64,000 nucleotides of DNA from Euglena gracilis (taxonomy: Eukaryota; Euglenida; Euglenophyceae; Euglenales). Below the pieces are notes generated by a model. The model did no database searches and was not told the DNA's origin. It saw nothing but the letters and a program-made list of their open reading frames with translations. Each line of letters opens with the position of its first letter. Positions within the stretch are counted from its first letter, which is position 1. The position numbers and the translations under genes were made by a program. Shown here piece after piece: positions 19,741 to 28,229 of this stretch. The stretch spans positions 69,123,649 through 69,187,648 of the forward strand of contig CP154956.1 of NCBI GenBank assembly GCA_039621445.1, given 5' to 3'.

Positions 19741-20011
19741 CATGGAGGGGCTGTCTAACCCCTTCCCCATGCTGAAAACGGAAACCACGGAGGAGCGGTA
19801 CAACAGGCAGCCTTGTGCCTGTTGTCACCAGCCCTTGGGGAAGCGTGGCCTTTTGCGTCCCTATGTTTGTGACACTTATTCGGAGGCATTGCACTTGGAT
19901 TGTGCTGGCCGGTGCATGCCTCCGAGCTGGAACAGTTGGTGTTGCCCTCGTTGCGATGGCCGTGACATGCCGCCCTTGCCTGCTCGTGTAGCAGGCAAGC
20001 GCAAGCGATGA
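19741..20011 (+). CDS. Small PHD-like zinc-finger protein (90 aa)
   Basis: Frame from ATG at 19,741 to TGA at 20,009-20,011; it is open further upstream to 19,607 without another ATG. The centre carries CACC (a C-x2-C), a single C after 14 residues, HLDC (H-x2-C), and WCCPRC (W-x-C-x2-C). Spacing resembles a PHD finger (Cys4-His-Cys3), including the tryptophan before the last pair. The fourth zinc ligand, expected two to four residues after the lone Cys, is not obvious. The C terminus ends in GKRKR, basic like a nuclear signal. PHD fingers read histone tails in chromatin proteins and also occur in transposon-encoded proteins. Codon third positions are G/C-biased, as in coding DNA. No partner gene is adjacent, so it could be a transposon fragment or a 3' exon. 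Confidence 0.5.
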
Positions 20012-20235
20012 GGGGAAGACCAACTAGTTTCTGCTGTTTTTTTTTCCTCCCAGAAACAATGTGTGGCACCATGTTTGCCTACCCTAACATTAGGCCCGAA
20101 CACAACCTTTTTTTTCAGCTCCTCAAAAGCTTTTGAGACGGCCACCCCCCCCTCCAGTCTTGGACAAAGGCGGCTACCCCCAACACTGGACTTAGGAGAT
20201 CAGGCAGTAGACTTTGGTCATTTTGACCCCCCCCC
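20012..20235. other. Spacer after the PHD-like ORF
   Basis: T-rich stretch and a CAGTCTTGGACAAAGG block at about 20,153 that recurs as GAGTCTTGGACAAGGG at about 20,570, flanking the palindrome cluster between them. Confidence 0.4.
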
Positions 20236-20545
20236 CTATGGTGAAGTTCACCGTTTGAAAGTTCACCGGGGGTCCCGGACCCCCTCCCCCCCCCCTCTGC
20301 CTAACCCATTTGGTGAACTTCACCGGTGAAGTTCACCAAGAGAGCACTTTTTTGGCCAAAAATGGCCAAAAATGGCATTTTGGGCAAGTTTTCGGAAATT
20401 TTGATAAAATTCCATGAAGCATCAACCTCAAAATGACCATTTTGAGAGGAAAGGAGCAAAATTTTACCCATGAAAATTTCACCCCCAACCATCAAAATGG
20501 TGAAGTTCGCCGGTGAACTTCACCGGTGAACTTCACCGCCGAACT
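20236..20545. repeat. Cluster of GGTGAAGTTCACC palindromes
   Basis: The 13-bp palindrome GGTGAA[G/C]TTCACC or half-copies occur at about 20,240, 20,260, 20,311, 20,324, 20,502, 20,512 and 20,525 around a unique AT-rich core. Directly repeated GTCTTGGACAA blocks lie outside. This is a foldback-like element; the palindrome would also look like a dimeric protein-binding site, but there is no evidence of such use. Confidence 0.65.
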
Positions 20546-20643
20546 TTGTCCTGAGGCGGGTGACCTTGGAGTCTTGGACAAGGGAAGTCCTGGACACCCC
20601 CAGTGGTCCGGTTGGGCGGAGGGCGAGATGGCACCAAATTTTC

Positions 20644-20840
20644 TCCAAGTATGACTTGACGGTGGGATATATCCGGGTAAAGAAAATACCATAGCGGATA
20701 TCCTCAGTCGGTGGGCATACCCATCTTCACAGGCCCAAAGGGACATGAGCAAGCACGGGTCGGCCGAGGACAAGGATGAGGCAGAGATAATGACCTCAGA
20801 GCATTTGTCCACACTGTGTTGGCCTGGAGGAGGTGATTGA
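20644..20840 (+). pseudogene. Ty3/gypsy RNase H fragment (fossil)
   Basis: Two frames together give SKYDLTVGYI and, one base off, PGKENTIADILSRW followed by YPSSQAQRDMSKHGS and an acidic tail ending at a stop at 20,838. The VxYxPGKENxxADxLSRW block is the conserved end of the gypsy RNase H domain, with the terminal D of the active site in the ADxLSR motif (established knowledge). A single base is missing between the two halves (about 20,672). No integrase or upstream RT was recognised nearby, so this is an isolated fragment. Confidence 0.85.
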
Positions 20841-21628
20841 CCTTGCAGCCATCCAAGCAGGACCGAAGAAAGTGGTGTGTGGAATGTGTGTTATGGCGTC
20901 TGCTGCTCTCTCCAGCTGATCGGTGGCCTCCTCCCAAGCAGCACTACTCTGGGCCGCTGAGCCTGGGTGGTTGATGGGGATGTCGAGCACGGTGATTCCG
21001 GCCGTTTCTGTTCAGAAAGTGATCAGGCGGCCGGTGGTGGGGCGAACCGAATCCGACTAGTGGTGCAGCCTATTGGATTTCTTGTACCTGCGGTGAGGGG
21101 CTATATACACAAGGGTTAAGTATGTACAGCTGCGTGGGGTGAGAGGGCGGTGGGTGGTTGGTGGGAGGGGTCCGTCGGGGTGAGGGGCATGATGTGTTGT
21201 CCTGGTGTGCCGCCTCGTGGTGTGTGTGTGCGGCGTGGGGGGTGGTGGCAGGGTGAGGCGGCATGGCGGTGTGATGTGGTGAGGTGGACGCCGGTGGAGC
21301 TATGTCGGGCCTGCCGGTCTCTACTCTGGCGGCGCTTTCTTCTTCTTCTTTTTTGGGGGGGCGTGAGGCAGGTTGGTTGTCGTTATCGGATGATGTGTTT
21401 GGCTGAAGCAGCTGCCAGACTTGCCGCATGAGGGCAATGGCACTGTTGGGTATGCTTCGTTTCTGTTGTGGGAGCTTCGCGAAACTCGGTAGTTGTCATT
21501 GGTAAACTCGTCAAACTCCTGATCGTTTTGGATCTGTGTCCTGAAAATTGGTTAGATAAGAAAGACAATTCTTCAGGAACAAGAATATGTGTGTGCATAC
21601 ATTGCAACGATCATGTTTGCTCTTTCAG
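20841..21628. other. Region upstream of the recognised cyclin exons
   Basis: G/T-rich stretch at 21,120-21,420. A frame is open on the plus strand at 21,430-21,628 (containing VVVIGKLVKLLIVLDLCPENWLDKK). It is in frame with the first candidate cyclin exon across a putative 38-42-nt intron, so it may be a further 5' exon. Start codon, destruction box and promoter were not found. Confidence 0.35.
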
Positions 21629-21700
21629 TGTTTTAATCAAAAGGGCACATGTTTCTGTTTCAAACGCTTCAACTAAAAACCCTGGACTCTGGGAATCGAA
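21629..21700 (+). CDS. Cyclin A candidate exon 1 (N-terminal region)
   Basis: The acceptor TTTGCTCTTTCAG precedes it; the donor is CGAA|gtgaaa. It enters with one base, encodes 23 residues (VLIKRAHVSVSNASTKNPGL...) and leaves with two bases, matching the next exon. There is no domain here, as expected for the variable region before the cyclin box. Confidence 0.5.
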
Positions 21701-21759
21701 GTGAAACCAAGAATCCAGTTGTCAAAATCAAATTCAAAATTCAAATGTTTCATCCACAG

Positions 21760-21785
21760 CGTCGGAATGGATTTGGATTATGAAG
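21760..21785 (+). CDS. Cyclin A candidate exon 2 (26 nt)
   Basis: Acceptor TTTCATCCACAG; encodes VGMDLDYE, resembling the Asp-containing lead-in (IDxxxxDPQ) just before the cyclin box. The 3' end is ambiguous. Either it ends at GAAG|gccaag with a GC donor and a 48-nt intron, or it reads straight through to 21,880, since the 48 bases are a multiple of three with no stop. Confidence 0.55.
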
Positions 21786-21833
21786 GCCAAGCACCAACGA
21801 CATCGCTCCTTCTTCTTTTCCCTCCCCATTTAG

Positions 21834-21880
21834 TGCCCGAGTACATTGGAACCATATCGAACAATCTTCGTTCAGCGGAG
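21834..21880 (+). CDS. Cyclin A exon 3
   Basis: Preceded by a strong pyrimidine tract ending CCATTTAG; donor GCGGAG|gtgtgt. Encodes VPEYIGTISNNLRSAE, corresponding to the first helix of the A/B cyclin fold (usual form V-x-[D/E]I-x-x-[Y/N]LR-x-x-E). Enters with two bases, leaves in phase 0. Confidence 0.85.
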
Positions 21881-21926
21881 GTGTGTTGGCATTGAAGCAG
21901 CAAGCCCATTCTTTTTCCTGTTCAAG

Positions 21927-22020
21927 GTGAACCACAGACCATCAAAAACTTTTCTGGAAGAAGTCCAGGTAGACATCACCCGACTTATGCGTGCCATTCT
22001 TGTAGACTGGATGAATGAAG
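21927..22020 (+). CDS. Cyclin A exon 4, MRAILVDW helix
   Basis: Acceptor CCTGTTCAAG, donor GAAG|gtgtga, 94 nt. Encodes VNHRPSKTFLEEVQ, then DITRLMRAILVDWMNE. MRAILVDW is the hydrophobic-patch helix that docks RxL-motif substrates and inhibitors in cyclin A; M, I, L and W are all present. WMNE replaces the usual WLVE. Confidence 0.95.
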
Positions 22021-22065
22021 GTGTGAATGTACTCCTTTTCAAACTCAGCATTACTCTTGGTTCAG

Positions 22066-22198
22066 TGACGGAAGAGTTTCGTCTGAAGATGGAGACTTTG
22101 TGTTTGGCAGTGAATTACGTTGACAGATACCTGTCCCGTGTTCCTGTCCCAAGGCACCAATTGCAATTGGTCGGAGTTGCCAGCCTGCTCATTGCTTC
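22066..22198 (+). CDS. Cyclin A exon 5, core of the cyclin box
   Basis: Acceptor CTCTTGGTTCAG, donor GCTTC|gtatgc, 133 nt. Encodes VTEEFRLKMETLCLAVNYVD, then RYLSRVPV and LQLVGVASLLIAS. The E-F and ETL-x-LAVNY-[I/V]-DR[Y/F]LS blocks are diagnostic for A/B cyclins. Phase in 1, phase out 2, both matching neighbours. Confidence 0.96.
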
Positions 22199-22244
22199 GT
22201 ATGCCTTTCCCATTGATTCGACTCTCCCTTTTAGTTCCCTTCAG

Positions 22245-22320
22245 GAAAATGGAGGAGATCATGCCCCCACAAATTGATGAATTTGTTTACATCACTGACA
22301 GCACGTACAATCGAGAACAG
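22245..22320 (+). CDS. Cyclin A exon 6, EFVYITDSTY
   Basis: Acceptor TTTTAGTTCCCTTCAG, donor AACAG|gtgtgtg, 76 nt. Encodes KMEEIMPPQIDEFVYITDST and ends REQ. The YITDxTY motif points to A-type rather than B-type. The donor is followed at once by a TG/CG-alternating tract. Confidence 0.95.
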
Positions 22321-22377
22321 GTGTGTGCGGGTGTGTGTGCGTGCGTGAGTGCGCGCGCGCGCGCGTGTGTGTGTCAG
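22321..22377 (+). repeat. TG/CG alternating microsatellite at a 5' splice site
   Basis: Starting at the donor GT of the 5.7-kb intron, alternating purine-pyrimidine sequence (GTGTGTGCGGGTGTGTGTGC, then a GCGCGCGCGCGC block, then GTGTGTGTG) runs for about 55 bp. Such sequence can form Z-DNA when under-wound. Several GT dinucleotides could act as alternative donors in different phases. Confidence 0.85.
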
Positions 22378-22669
22378 AGGTGGAGGGGTGAAGATGGAGG
22401 TTTCTCAATCAAAGTCCAAATCCAACAAATGGAATTTCAGATGATCGAATTCAACCACAATGCACACAACGCTTATTTTCAGCGCTCGTGTCTTCCAAAA
22501 TCTGACATATTGATTTGTCAAATCCCACACTTCAGGCAGCATACAGCATATCAATCAAATCCTCTGTACCTTTCGCTTGGTAAACACAGAACTCAGCCAC
22601 ATGCACAGGGTTCTGAATATCGCCGATCACATATGTTCCGACCCTTTTCGCAAATTCAAATTTCCAATG

Positions 22670-23745
22670 TTTCACCTGCCATGTTGCCCATCGATTGAGC
22701 TCTTCTCAAGGGCAATCAGCAGATGGCCCAGATTTCAGCCACACTGCATGGTGTTCTTATTTTCGAAATTCCCCAAAATTTTGTCAAGGGAATTGTTATA
22801 TAAAAATACTCAATTCCAGGTCAAATCCCCCCCAAACTGCTCAGATACAATTGCCACACTTCAGCAAACCATTTTGGGCTTTTTTGGTCCCCCAGACGCC
22901 GACTTCCCAGACACCGGGTTCACGCCCGAACTGGCATCTGGGACACAGTTTTTGAAACTGTTTCTAGGGGGCTCCGGGTTCACGCCCGAACCGGCGTCTG
23001 AGGAATCCCGCCAATTTCGCCCCAAATACCCATGTTTGGAACACTTTTGGGGCGAAATTGGCAGATTCCACACTTCTGATGCCATGTTGCCCATCAATCG
23101 AAAGCTCTTCTCAAGTGCTTTCTACAGTTGGTCTCAGAATTCGGCCATGATGCACAGAGTGCTTATTTTCAGCGATCGTGTATTCGATGATTTGACACTT
23201 TAGTTGTCAAATCCCACAATTCAGGTTACATACTGCATATCAAATGAAAGCTCTCACCAAAACTCAGCCACATTGCACAGCGCTCAGAAAATCGGCGACC
23301 GCACTTTCCACCCCTTTGCAAATTCGAAATTCCACTTTTCTGCCCAAAATACGCCCTCCACCCCACTTTGCCCATCTTTTGCCCATTGAAACCGTGTCTG
23401 GGGGCTCCGGGTTCACGCCCGAACCGGCGTATGGAACGTCGGTTCGTGCAGGAAATTTCTGCCCGAACCGGCGCCAGTTCGGGCGTGAACCCAGCGTTTG
23501 GGGTACCCAAAATAAAAAGTGCCAAAAAGTGTCCAAAAGGGTTTGCAGACATAAATCATATTTGAGCAGTTTTTTGGGGGGTCTTCTGCCAGAAATTGGG
23601 GTTTTTTGAACAACAATTTCCTTTTGGCCAATTTTGGGTAATTTCTGAAATAGAATACCATGCAGCATTGCTGAAATCCAAGGCCATCTGGTGAAGCCTT
23701 GAGAAGAGCTCAATCGATGGGCAACATGGCGGCCAGGGCAAATAT
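22670..23745. mobile_element. ~1.08 kb element with ~190 bp diverged inverted repeats
   Basis: 22,670-22,860 (CATGTTGCCCATCGATTGAG, CTCTTCTCAAGG, AGATGGCC, TTTCAGC, TGCATGGT, AAATT[C/A]CCCAAAATT, CAAAT...) reappears in inverse at about 23,545-23,745 in the same block order. Inside lie two CCGGCGTC palindromes (22,896-23,006; 23,390-23,497) and satellite-like monomers (22,470-22,680 matches 23,160-23,345). It sits in the cyclin intron. No transposase. Confidence 0.65.
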
Positions 23746-24343
23746 TGGGTCAAAAAAAACGACTTTTTGCAGAATTGGCAGCTTTGGCGGGCCAACCCCC
23801 CCCCCCCCAAGAGCGCGGGTGCTTATACTTATGCTTATGCTTACACGACTGCCTCCTCTGGTGGCCGGGGGTGCGCTTCCATTTGGACCCTTTCTGTCCG
23901 ATTTTTTTTTAGGTTTCTTTTCGAAATCCCATCAAAATGGGGGGGTGCGCTTGTGGCGGACCGCCGCCTTCGACGGCAGGAGGTGCAGTTTTATTTGGAC
24001 CCTGCGCTTGTGGTGGCCCCGCGCTTCTATGAGGGGGGGCGGGTTCAAGGTTGACGGCTTGTTTTTTTTGAAACAAACAAAAAAACACGTTTTTTTAAAA
24101 AAAATATGTTTTTTTTTTAAAAAAAAAACAAAAAAAACGTCATGGAGGGTTTGGGGGAAAAAATTTTGCAATGTTTTTTTTTAGAAAAAAAGTGATGATG
24201 AAAATTTTGCAATGTTTTTTTTTAGAAAAAAGTGATGATGACATTTTTTTTCTCTGCGGCAATCATTTTTTTAGGTTGAAAGCATGATTTTTCGCACCAG
24301 AAAACACAGATTTGAAAATACTTTCACACACAAAAAAAACTTT
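23746..24343. other. Cyclin intron, G/C runs and poly-A/T hairpins
   Basis: GACGGCTTGTTTTTTTTGAAAC (24,053) with later AAAAAAACA...TTTTTTT arms resembles 14,100-14,140 and 26,262-26,300. A tandem copy of AAATTTTGCAATGTTTTTTT / AGTGATGATG occurs at 24,165-24,240. No gene seen. Confidence 0.45.
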
Positions 24344-24650
24344 AGAGGGGGTGTAATTTTGAGGCATAAATTTTGCAAAATTTTGGAATGGTGATGCCTA
24401 ATTTGGTGTCAAAATGCTAATTTTAGGTTGGGGGATTCCTAATTTGGAGCCTAAAAAGGAGTTTTTCCCAAAAAAATTGTTTTCGGTGATTCCTAATTTG
24501 GAGCCTAAAAAGGATTTTTCCCCCAAAAAATCGTTTTCGGTGATTCCAATTTGGCCACCAAAAATGTGGTGTTCCCCCGTGCCCCCCCCCCCCGTGACCC
24601 CCCTCATGACCCCCCCCCCCCGCGTGACCCAAACCACCCCCGAAAAATTT
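24344..24650 (-). mobile_element. Diverged inverse copy of the 357-bp GGGGGTG element
   Basis: Ends with CCCCCGTGACCCCC arrays and GACCCAAACCACCCCC at 24,545-24,650, the inverse of the GGGGGTGGTTCGGGTCA end. It contains GATTCCTAATTTGG motifs (inverse of AATTAGGAAT). The core TTTTCGGTGATTCCTAATTT is tandemly doubled. Confidence 0.6.
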
Positions 24651-24706
24651 CCTCAAAAAAAAGGCCATTTCGCAAGGAAAAAGGCCAATTTTTGCTTTTT
24701 CTATAC

Positions 24707-24810
24707 AAAAATCGACCGACACTAACAGATTCAGCAGGGGCGCCGGGCGCGAGCGAGCGAAGCGAGCCGCCCGGCGCCCCTGCTGAATCTGTTAGTGTCG
24801 GTCGATTTTT
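24707..24810. repeat. Perfect 43-bp stem hairpin with 18-nt loop
   Basis: Arms 24,707-24,749 and 24,768-24,810 are exact inverse complements. They begin AAAAATCGACCGACACTAAC and end GGGGCGCCGGGCG at the loop. The loop is a GAGCGAGC-type sequence. Arm sequence resembles the adjacent 32-bp repeat (AAATCGACTGACATAAAC plus GGGCGCC), so hairpin and array belong to one element. Perfect pairing implies a recent origin or selection for the structure. Confidence 0.95.
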
Positions 24811-24916
24811 CTAAAACCTATTTTGTCTGGGCCCGACGCCTGTCTTGATATTCATTCGACCGAACCGCCTGGACGGAAATATGGTCAAAAAAGTGGTTTT
24901 TGGCCCATTAACGGGC

Positions 24917-25330
24917 GCCTGAATGGAAACCGACTGACATAAACGGCGCCTGAATGGAAATCGACGTTCATAAACGGGCGCCTGAATGGAAATCGACTGA
25001 CATAAACGGGCGCCTGAATGGAAATCGACTGTCATAAACGGGCGCCTGAATGGAAATCGACTGACATAAACGGCGCCTGAATGGAAATCGACTGTCATAA
25101 ACGGGCGCCTGAATGGAAATCGACTGACATAAACGGGCGCCTGAATGGAAATCGACTGTCATAAACGGGCGCCTGAATGGAAATCGACTGTCATAAACGG
25201 GCGCCTGAATGGAAATCGACTTCCATAAACGGGCGCCTGAATGGAAATCGACTGACATAAACGGGCGCCTGAATGGAAATCGACTGTCATAAACGGGCGC
25301 CTGAATGGAAATCGACTGACATAAACGGTT
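24917..25330 (+). repeat. Tandem array, 13 units of 31-32 bp
   Basis: Each unit is GGGCGCCTGAATGGAAATCG followed by ACT, a variable triplet and ATAAAC. The triplet order is gac, gtt, gac, gtc, gac, gtc, gac, gtc, gtc, ttc, gac, gtc, gac, so much of the array alternates gac/gtc in a 64-bp two-unit pattern. A few units lack one G (31 bp). The unit is not a multiple of three and no frame is shared, so it is not coding. Confidence 0.95.
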
Positions 25331-26035
25331 TCCGATGTCTTGGAAATCGACCAACCTTTTGTTTCCTTTTTTGAATGCCTTTTTGTTCCGTTTTGGGACA
25401 TTTTCAGTTTCAGCCTGAAACCTGTTAATGTCGACCAACATTTTGTCTCTTTTTTTCGGAATGCTTTTTTCTTTTTTTCAATCTCTATATCAAGAACTGC
25501 TTCTTAAACGCAGACTCTGACCTGAGTCTGCGTTTCGAAACGCAGACTCAGGCCGAATAACAGACTCAGCGTTTTGAAACAGAGACTCAGGCCAGAGTCT
25601 GCGTTTTATTACAAACACAGATTTTGACCAAAGCCATGAACACAGCCTTTTGCTATGAACACAGCCTTGGCCCGAAATCCGATGATGTCAATATAATTGC
25701 AATACAGGCGTCGAGCCCAGAAAATAGGGTTGACATTGCCAAATAACTCCTCACCCGAAAGTTTTTCTTTTAGATGACCAGTGATGACAACTGGTTCAGG
25801 ACAAATATGCCGAATGCTTTTTCTGAAGATCCAGAAAATAATAATCTTAAGTACCGTCCTTCCGTCTGTTCCATCCAAAGTTCAGCCAGCTGTGATCACC
25901 TGGCCACAAAATTTGGTTTTTGTCTGATCCATAACTCCTCCACAACCCCATAGGACCAAAAATGTCGAAAAAAATGGAAATACAAAATGTCCAAAAAATC
26001 ACTAAAAATTCCCAATCTGACTAGCAACAGATTTC

Positions 26036-26190
26036 AATGGAATGGAAATCGACTTTCATAAACGGGCGCCTGAATGGAAATCGACTGTCATAAACGGGCG
26101 CCTGAATGGAAATCGACTGTCATAAACGGGCGCCTGAATGGAAATCGACTGACATAAACGGGCGCCTGAATGGAAATCGACCGACATGAA
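26036..26190 (+). repeat. Second array of the same 32-bp unit, about 5 units
   Basis: Same unit and same orientation as 24,917-25,330, variable triplets ttc, gtc, gtc, gac, then a diverged cgac unit. About 700 bp of unrelated sequence separates the arrays. Confidence 0.9.
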
Positions 26191-26261
26191 CAATTTCAGC
26201 CTGAAATCCGTTAATGTCAGTAGAATTTCAAGACAGGCGTCGGGCCCAGAAAATAGGTTTT

Positions 26262-27372
26262 TTAAAAAAACATGTTTTTTTTGTTTTTTTTAAAAAAAAC
26301 AAAAAAACGTCAACCCTGGGCGGGTTTATGGTTTTTGGAGTTTCAATTTTTGGGTCCTCAGTTCGACCCCCAGGTTGATGGCCCAGTTCCAGCCCGGGGC
26401 TTTTCCAGCCAGCTCAAATTTTCCAACCTCTGACTTGAACCCCCCCCCCCCCGTGGGGGGTCACCAAGCAACGCCGACTCCGTGTTCGCAGTCCCCCCCC
26501 CCCCGGCAGAAAAACTGCAGCAAGTCCAAAATGGAAACCCCTCTCAAATAATACCCCCCGGGGTATTATATTTTCGCCCAAAGTCCCGGCCCGAAGGGGG
26601 GTATTATTTGGGGGGGGGGGGGCAAATTTTTCGAAGTTTTTCGAAGTCCTGTAGTACCCAAAATGGCACCGAAAACCCCCCTTTGGGGTCATTTTTTTTT
26701 GTACTTTCTCATGATATTTTGCATTTTTGGAGGCCAGATGATCAAGAAAAATCGATTTTTTTGGTAATTTGTTGTAATTTCTTACGTACATTTTTGGGTC
26801 AAAATACTGGTGTCAACCCGGAATTGGGAGGGAGGGGTATTAACTCGGTCGCCAAAGTCGGACCCCGAGGAGGGGGGTTTACTGTTTTGCTGTCCGACCG
26901 CCAACTATTACAAGTTGGTTCCCCAGCAGAATTTATAGGGTTGGGTTGGGTCCAGCTGTTTTTCTGTTGCTGGGAGCCTGGCACGCTGGCAGCTCACCTC
27001 AGGTAGACTGGTCAAACCCCACCTTCTCAGGCGGCCCAACTTGCACTTGAGGTTTTGATTTTTAGCTTGTGCTTAAGCGCAAATGTTCAAACTTTTTGAA
27101 ACCCGGCGGTGAAACCCTCCTCGGTGGCGTGTGCATCATTTGGCGATGTTGGGACCCAGGGAGCAGGCCCAATTTGGTGTTTTTCGGCCTGTGCACCATT
27201 TTGAAAAGGTTCAAAACCCTGGGTTTGAACACCAGGGCACGTGAATTTTCCAAAAAAGTGCCAAAACCCCCGTTGTGAGTCCCTCGTTTTTGAAGCCTTG
27301 ACTGCGTTCCCCAGATGGTGATACACAGGCTGGGTGTGATTTGGTCCTTTTTGTTAAGTTAAGTTGCTCTTA
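26262..27372. other. Cyclin intron, unassigned repeats
   Basis: Poly-T/A hairpin at 26,262-26,305, G/C-run blocks at 26,440-26,620 (GGGTATTAT in both orientations) and low-complexity sequence to 27,372. No exon recognised. Confidence 0.45.
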
Positions 27373-27628
27373 GGTGTGTCGGGGGCCCCTCTCTGCACAG
27401 CCAGTATGCGGGTTTGGTGAGGAAATACACTGCGCCGAAGTGCGATGGACATGCCTGTCTGTTCATTCAGATTAATAAACGTTAAATTATTAAACGTTGA
27501 AATTATTAAACGTTAGCCGTGTGTTTGCACGTCTCATTTTTTTTTGCATGAGCTATTGCGCTTCGGCGCAGTGTATTTCCTCACCAAACCCGCACACTGG
27601 CCGTGCAGAGAGAGGCCCCCGACACACC
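27373..27628. mobile_element. 256-bp MITE with ~75 bp inverted termini
   Basis: GGTGTGTCGGGGGCCCCTCT at 27,373 and its inverse at 27,628 pair over about 75 bp (CTGCACAGCCAGT, GCGGGTTTGGTGAGGAAATA, CACTGCGCCGAAG), with only a few mismatches. The core has three ATTATTAAACGTT units. No clear target duplication. It lies in the 5.7-kb cyclin intron. No ORF. Confidence 0.9.
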
Positions 27629-27986
27629 GAAACACATCAAAGGGACTACCATAAGCTCAAGGGCTTCTGTAATGCATTGCGCCTAAACTGTTGCGTTAAA
27701 GCGCAATGCCCTTTCAAATAGCAGATGTATTTGAATGAGTTTGTGCTGTGGGAGAAGTTTGTGGATGGAGGAGGTTCTTGGGTCTTCTGTGGTTAACCCG
27801 ATTTTCCCCCCATGCTTTGACCTAAGCAAAACACTAACTCCCACCCTAACTCACTCCTTCAACGACCCAGAATTTCTGACCCAGGTATCTGAGGAATGTT
27901 GTATGTGGTTTCTGTGCTTCAGAGACTGGCTGGAGAGACATACTGGCCAGCATAAAACATTTTCATTCCATTTCGTTGTTGTTCAG

Positions 27987-28115
27987 GTTTTGCGCATGGA
28001 ACTTTCAATCCTCAATGCTCTGAGATATGACATGACAGTTGTCACTCCGAGAGATTTTGTTGGAATTTATTTGAAAGTGGCACAAGCAAGCCCGGAAGTT
28101 TGCATGCTGGCAGAT
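27987..28115 (+). CDS. Cyclin A exon 7, end of N fold and start of C fold
   Basis: Acceptor TTGTTGTTCAG, donor GCAGAT|gtatgc, 129 nt, phase 0 on both sides. Encodes VLRMELSILNALRYDM, then TPRDFV and the linker to the second fold, ending EVCMLAD. The VL-x-ME-x-x-[V/I]L block follows YITDxTY directly in all A cyclins. Confidence 0.95.
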
Positions 28116-28229
28116 GTATGCTCCCGTGTTGGTTGGTTAACAAGTCTTGCCTTGAATTGAATTGAATTCTCTTTGCTTTGCAATGCTGACCAGAGGTGCT
28201 TGGTGACGGGGTCAGGCTGAGTTGGGACC

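Larger units (their letters stand above)
24812..26261. mobile_element. Composite inverted-repeat element in cyclin intron
   Basis: Left AAACCTATTTTGTCTGGGCC and CGACGCCTGTCTTGATAT (24,812-24,851) is the inverse of AGACAGGCGTCGGGCCCAGA plus AAATAGG (26,224-26,261). A third, degenerate copy lies at about 25,694-25,731. Inside: two 32-bp arrays in the same orientation, a cluster of GCAGACTC/GAGTCTGC inverted repeats (25,508-25,608) and single-copy sequence at 25,610-26,035. No ORF with recognisable domains. Confidence 0.7.

Noticed and set aside
24917-25330. CRISPR-like regular repeats
   Set aside because: Units are contiguous with no spacers, the host is eukaryotic and no cas genes exist. It is a simple tandem array.
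25508-25608. Rho-independent terminator or riboswitch-like stem-loops
   Set aside because: Stems are parts of repeated GCAGACTC inverted repeats in a eukaryotic intron, not bacterial regulatory elements.
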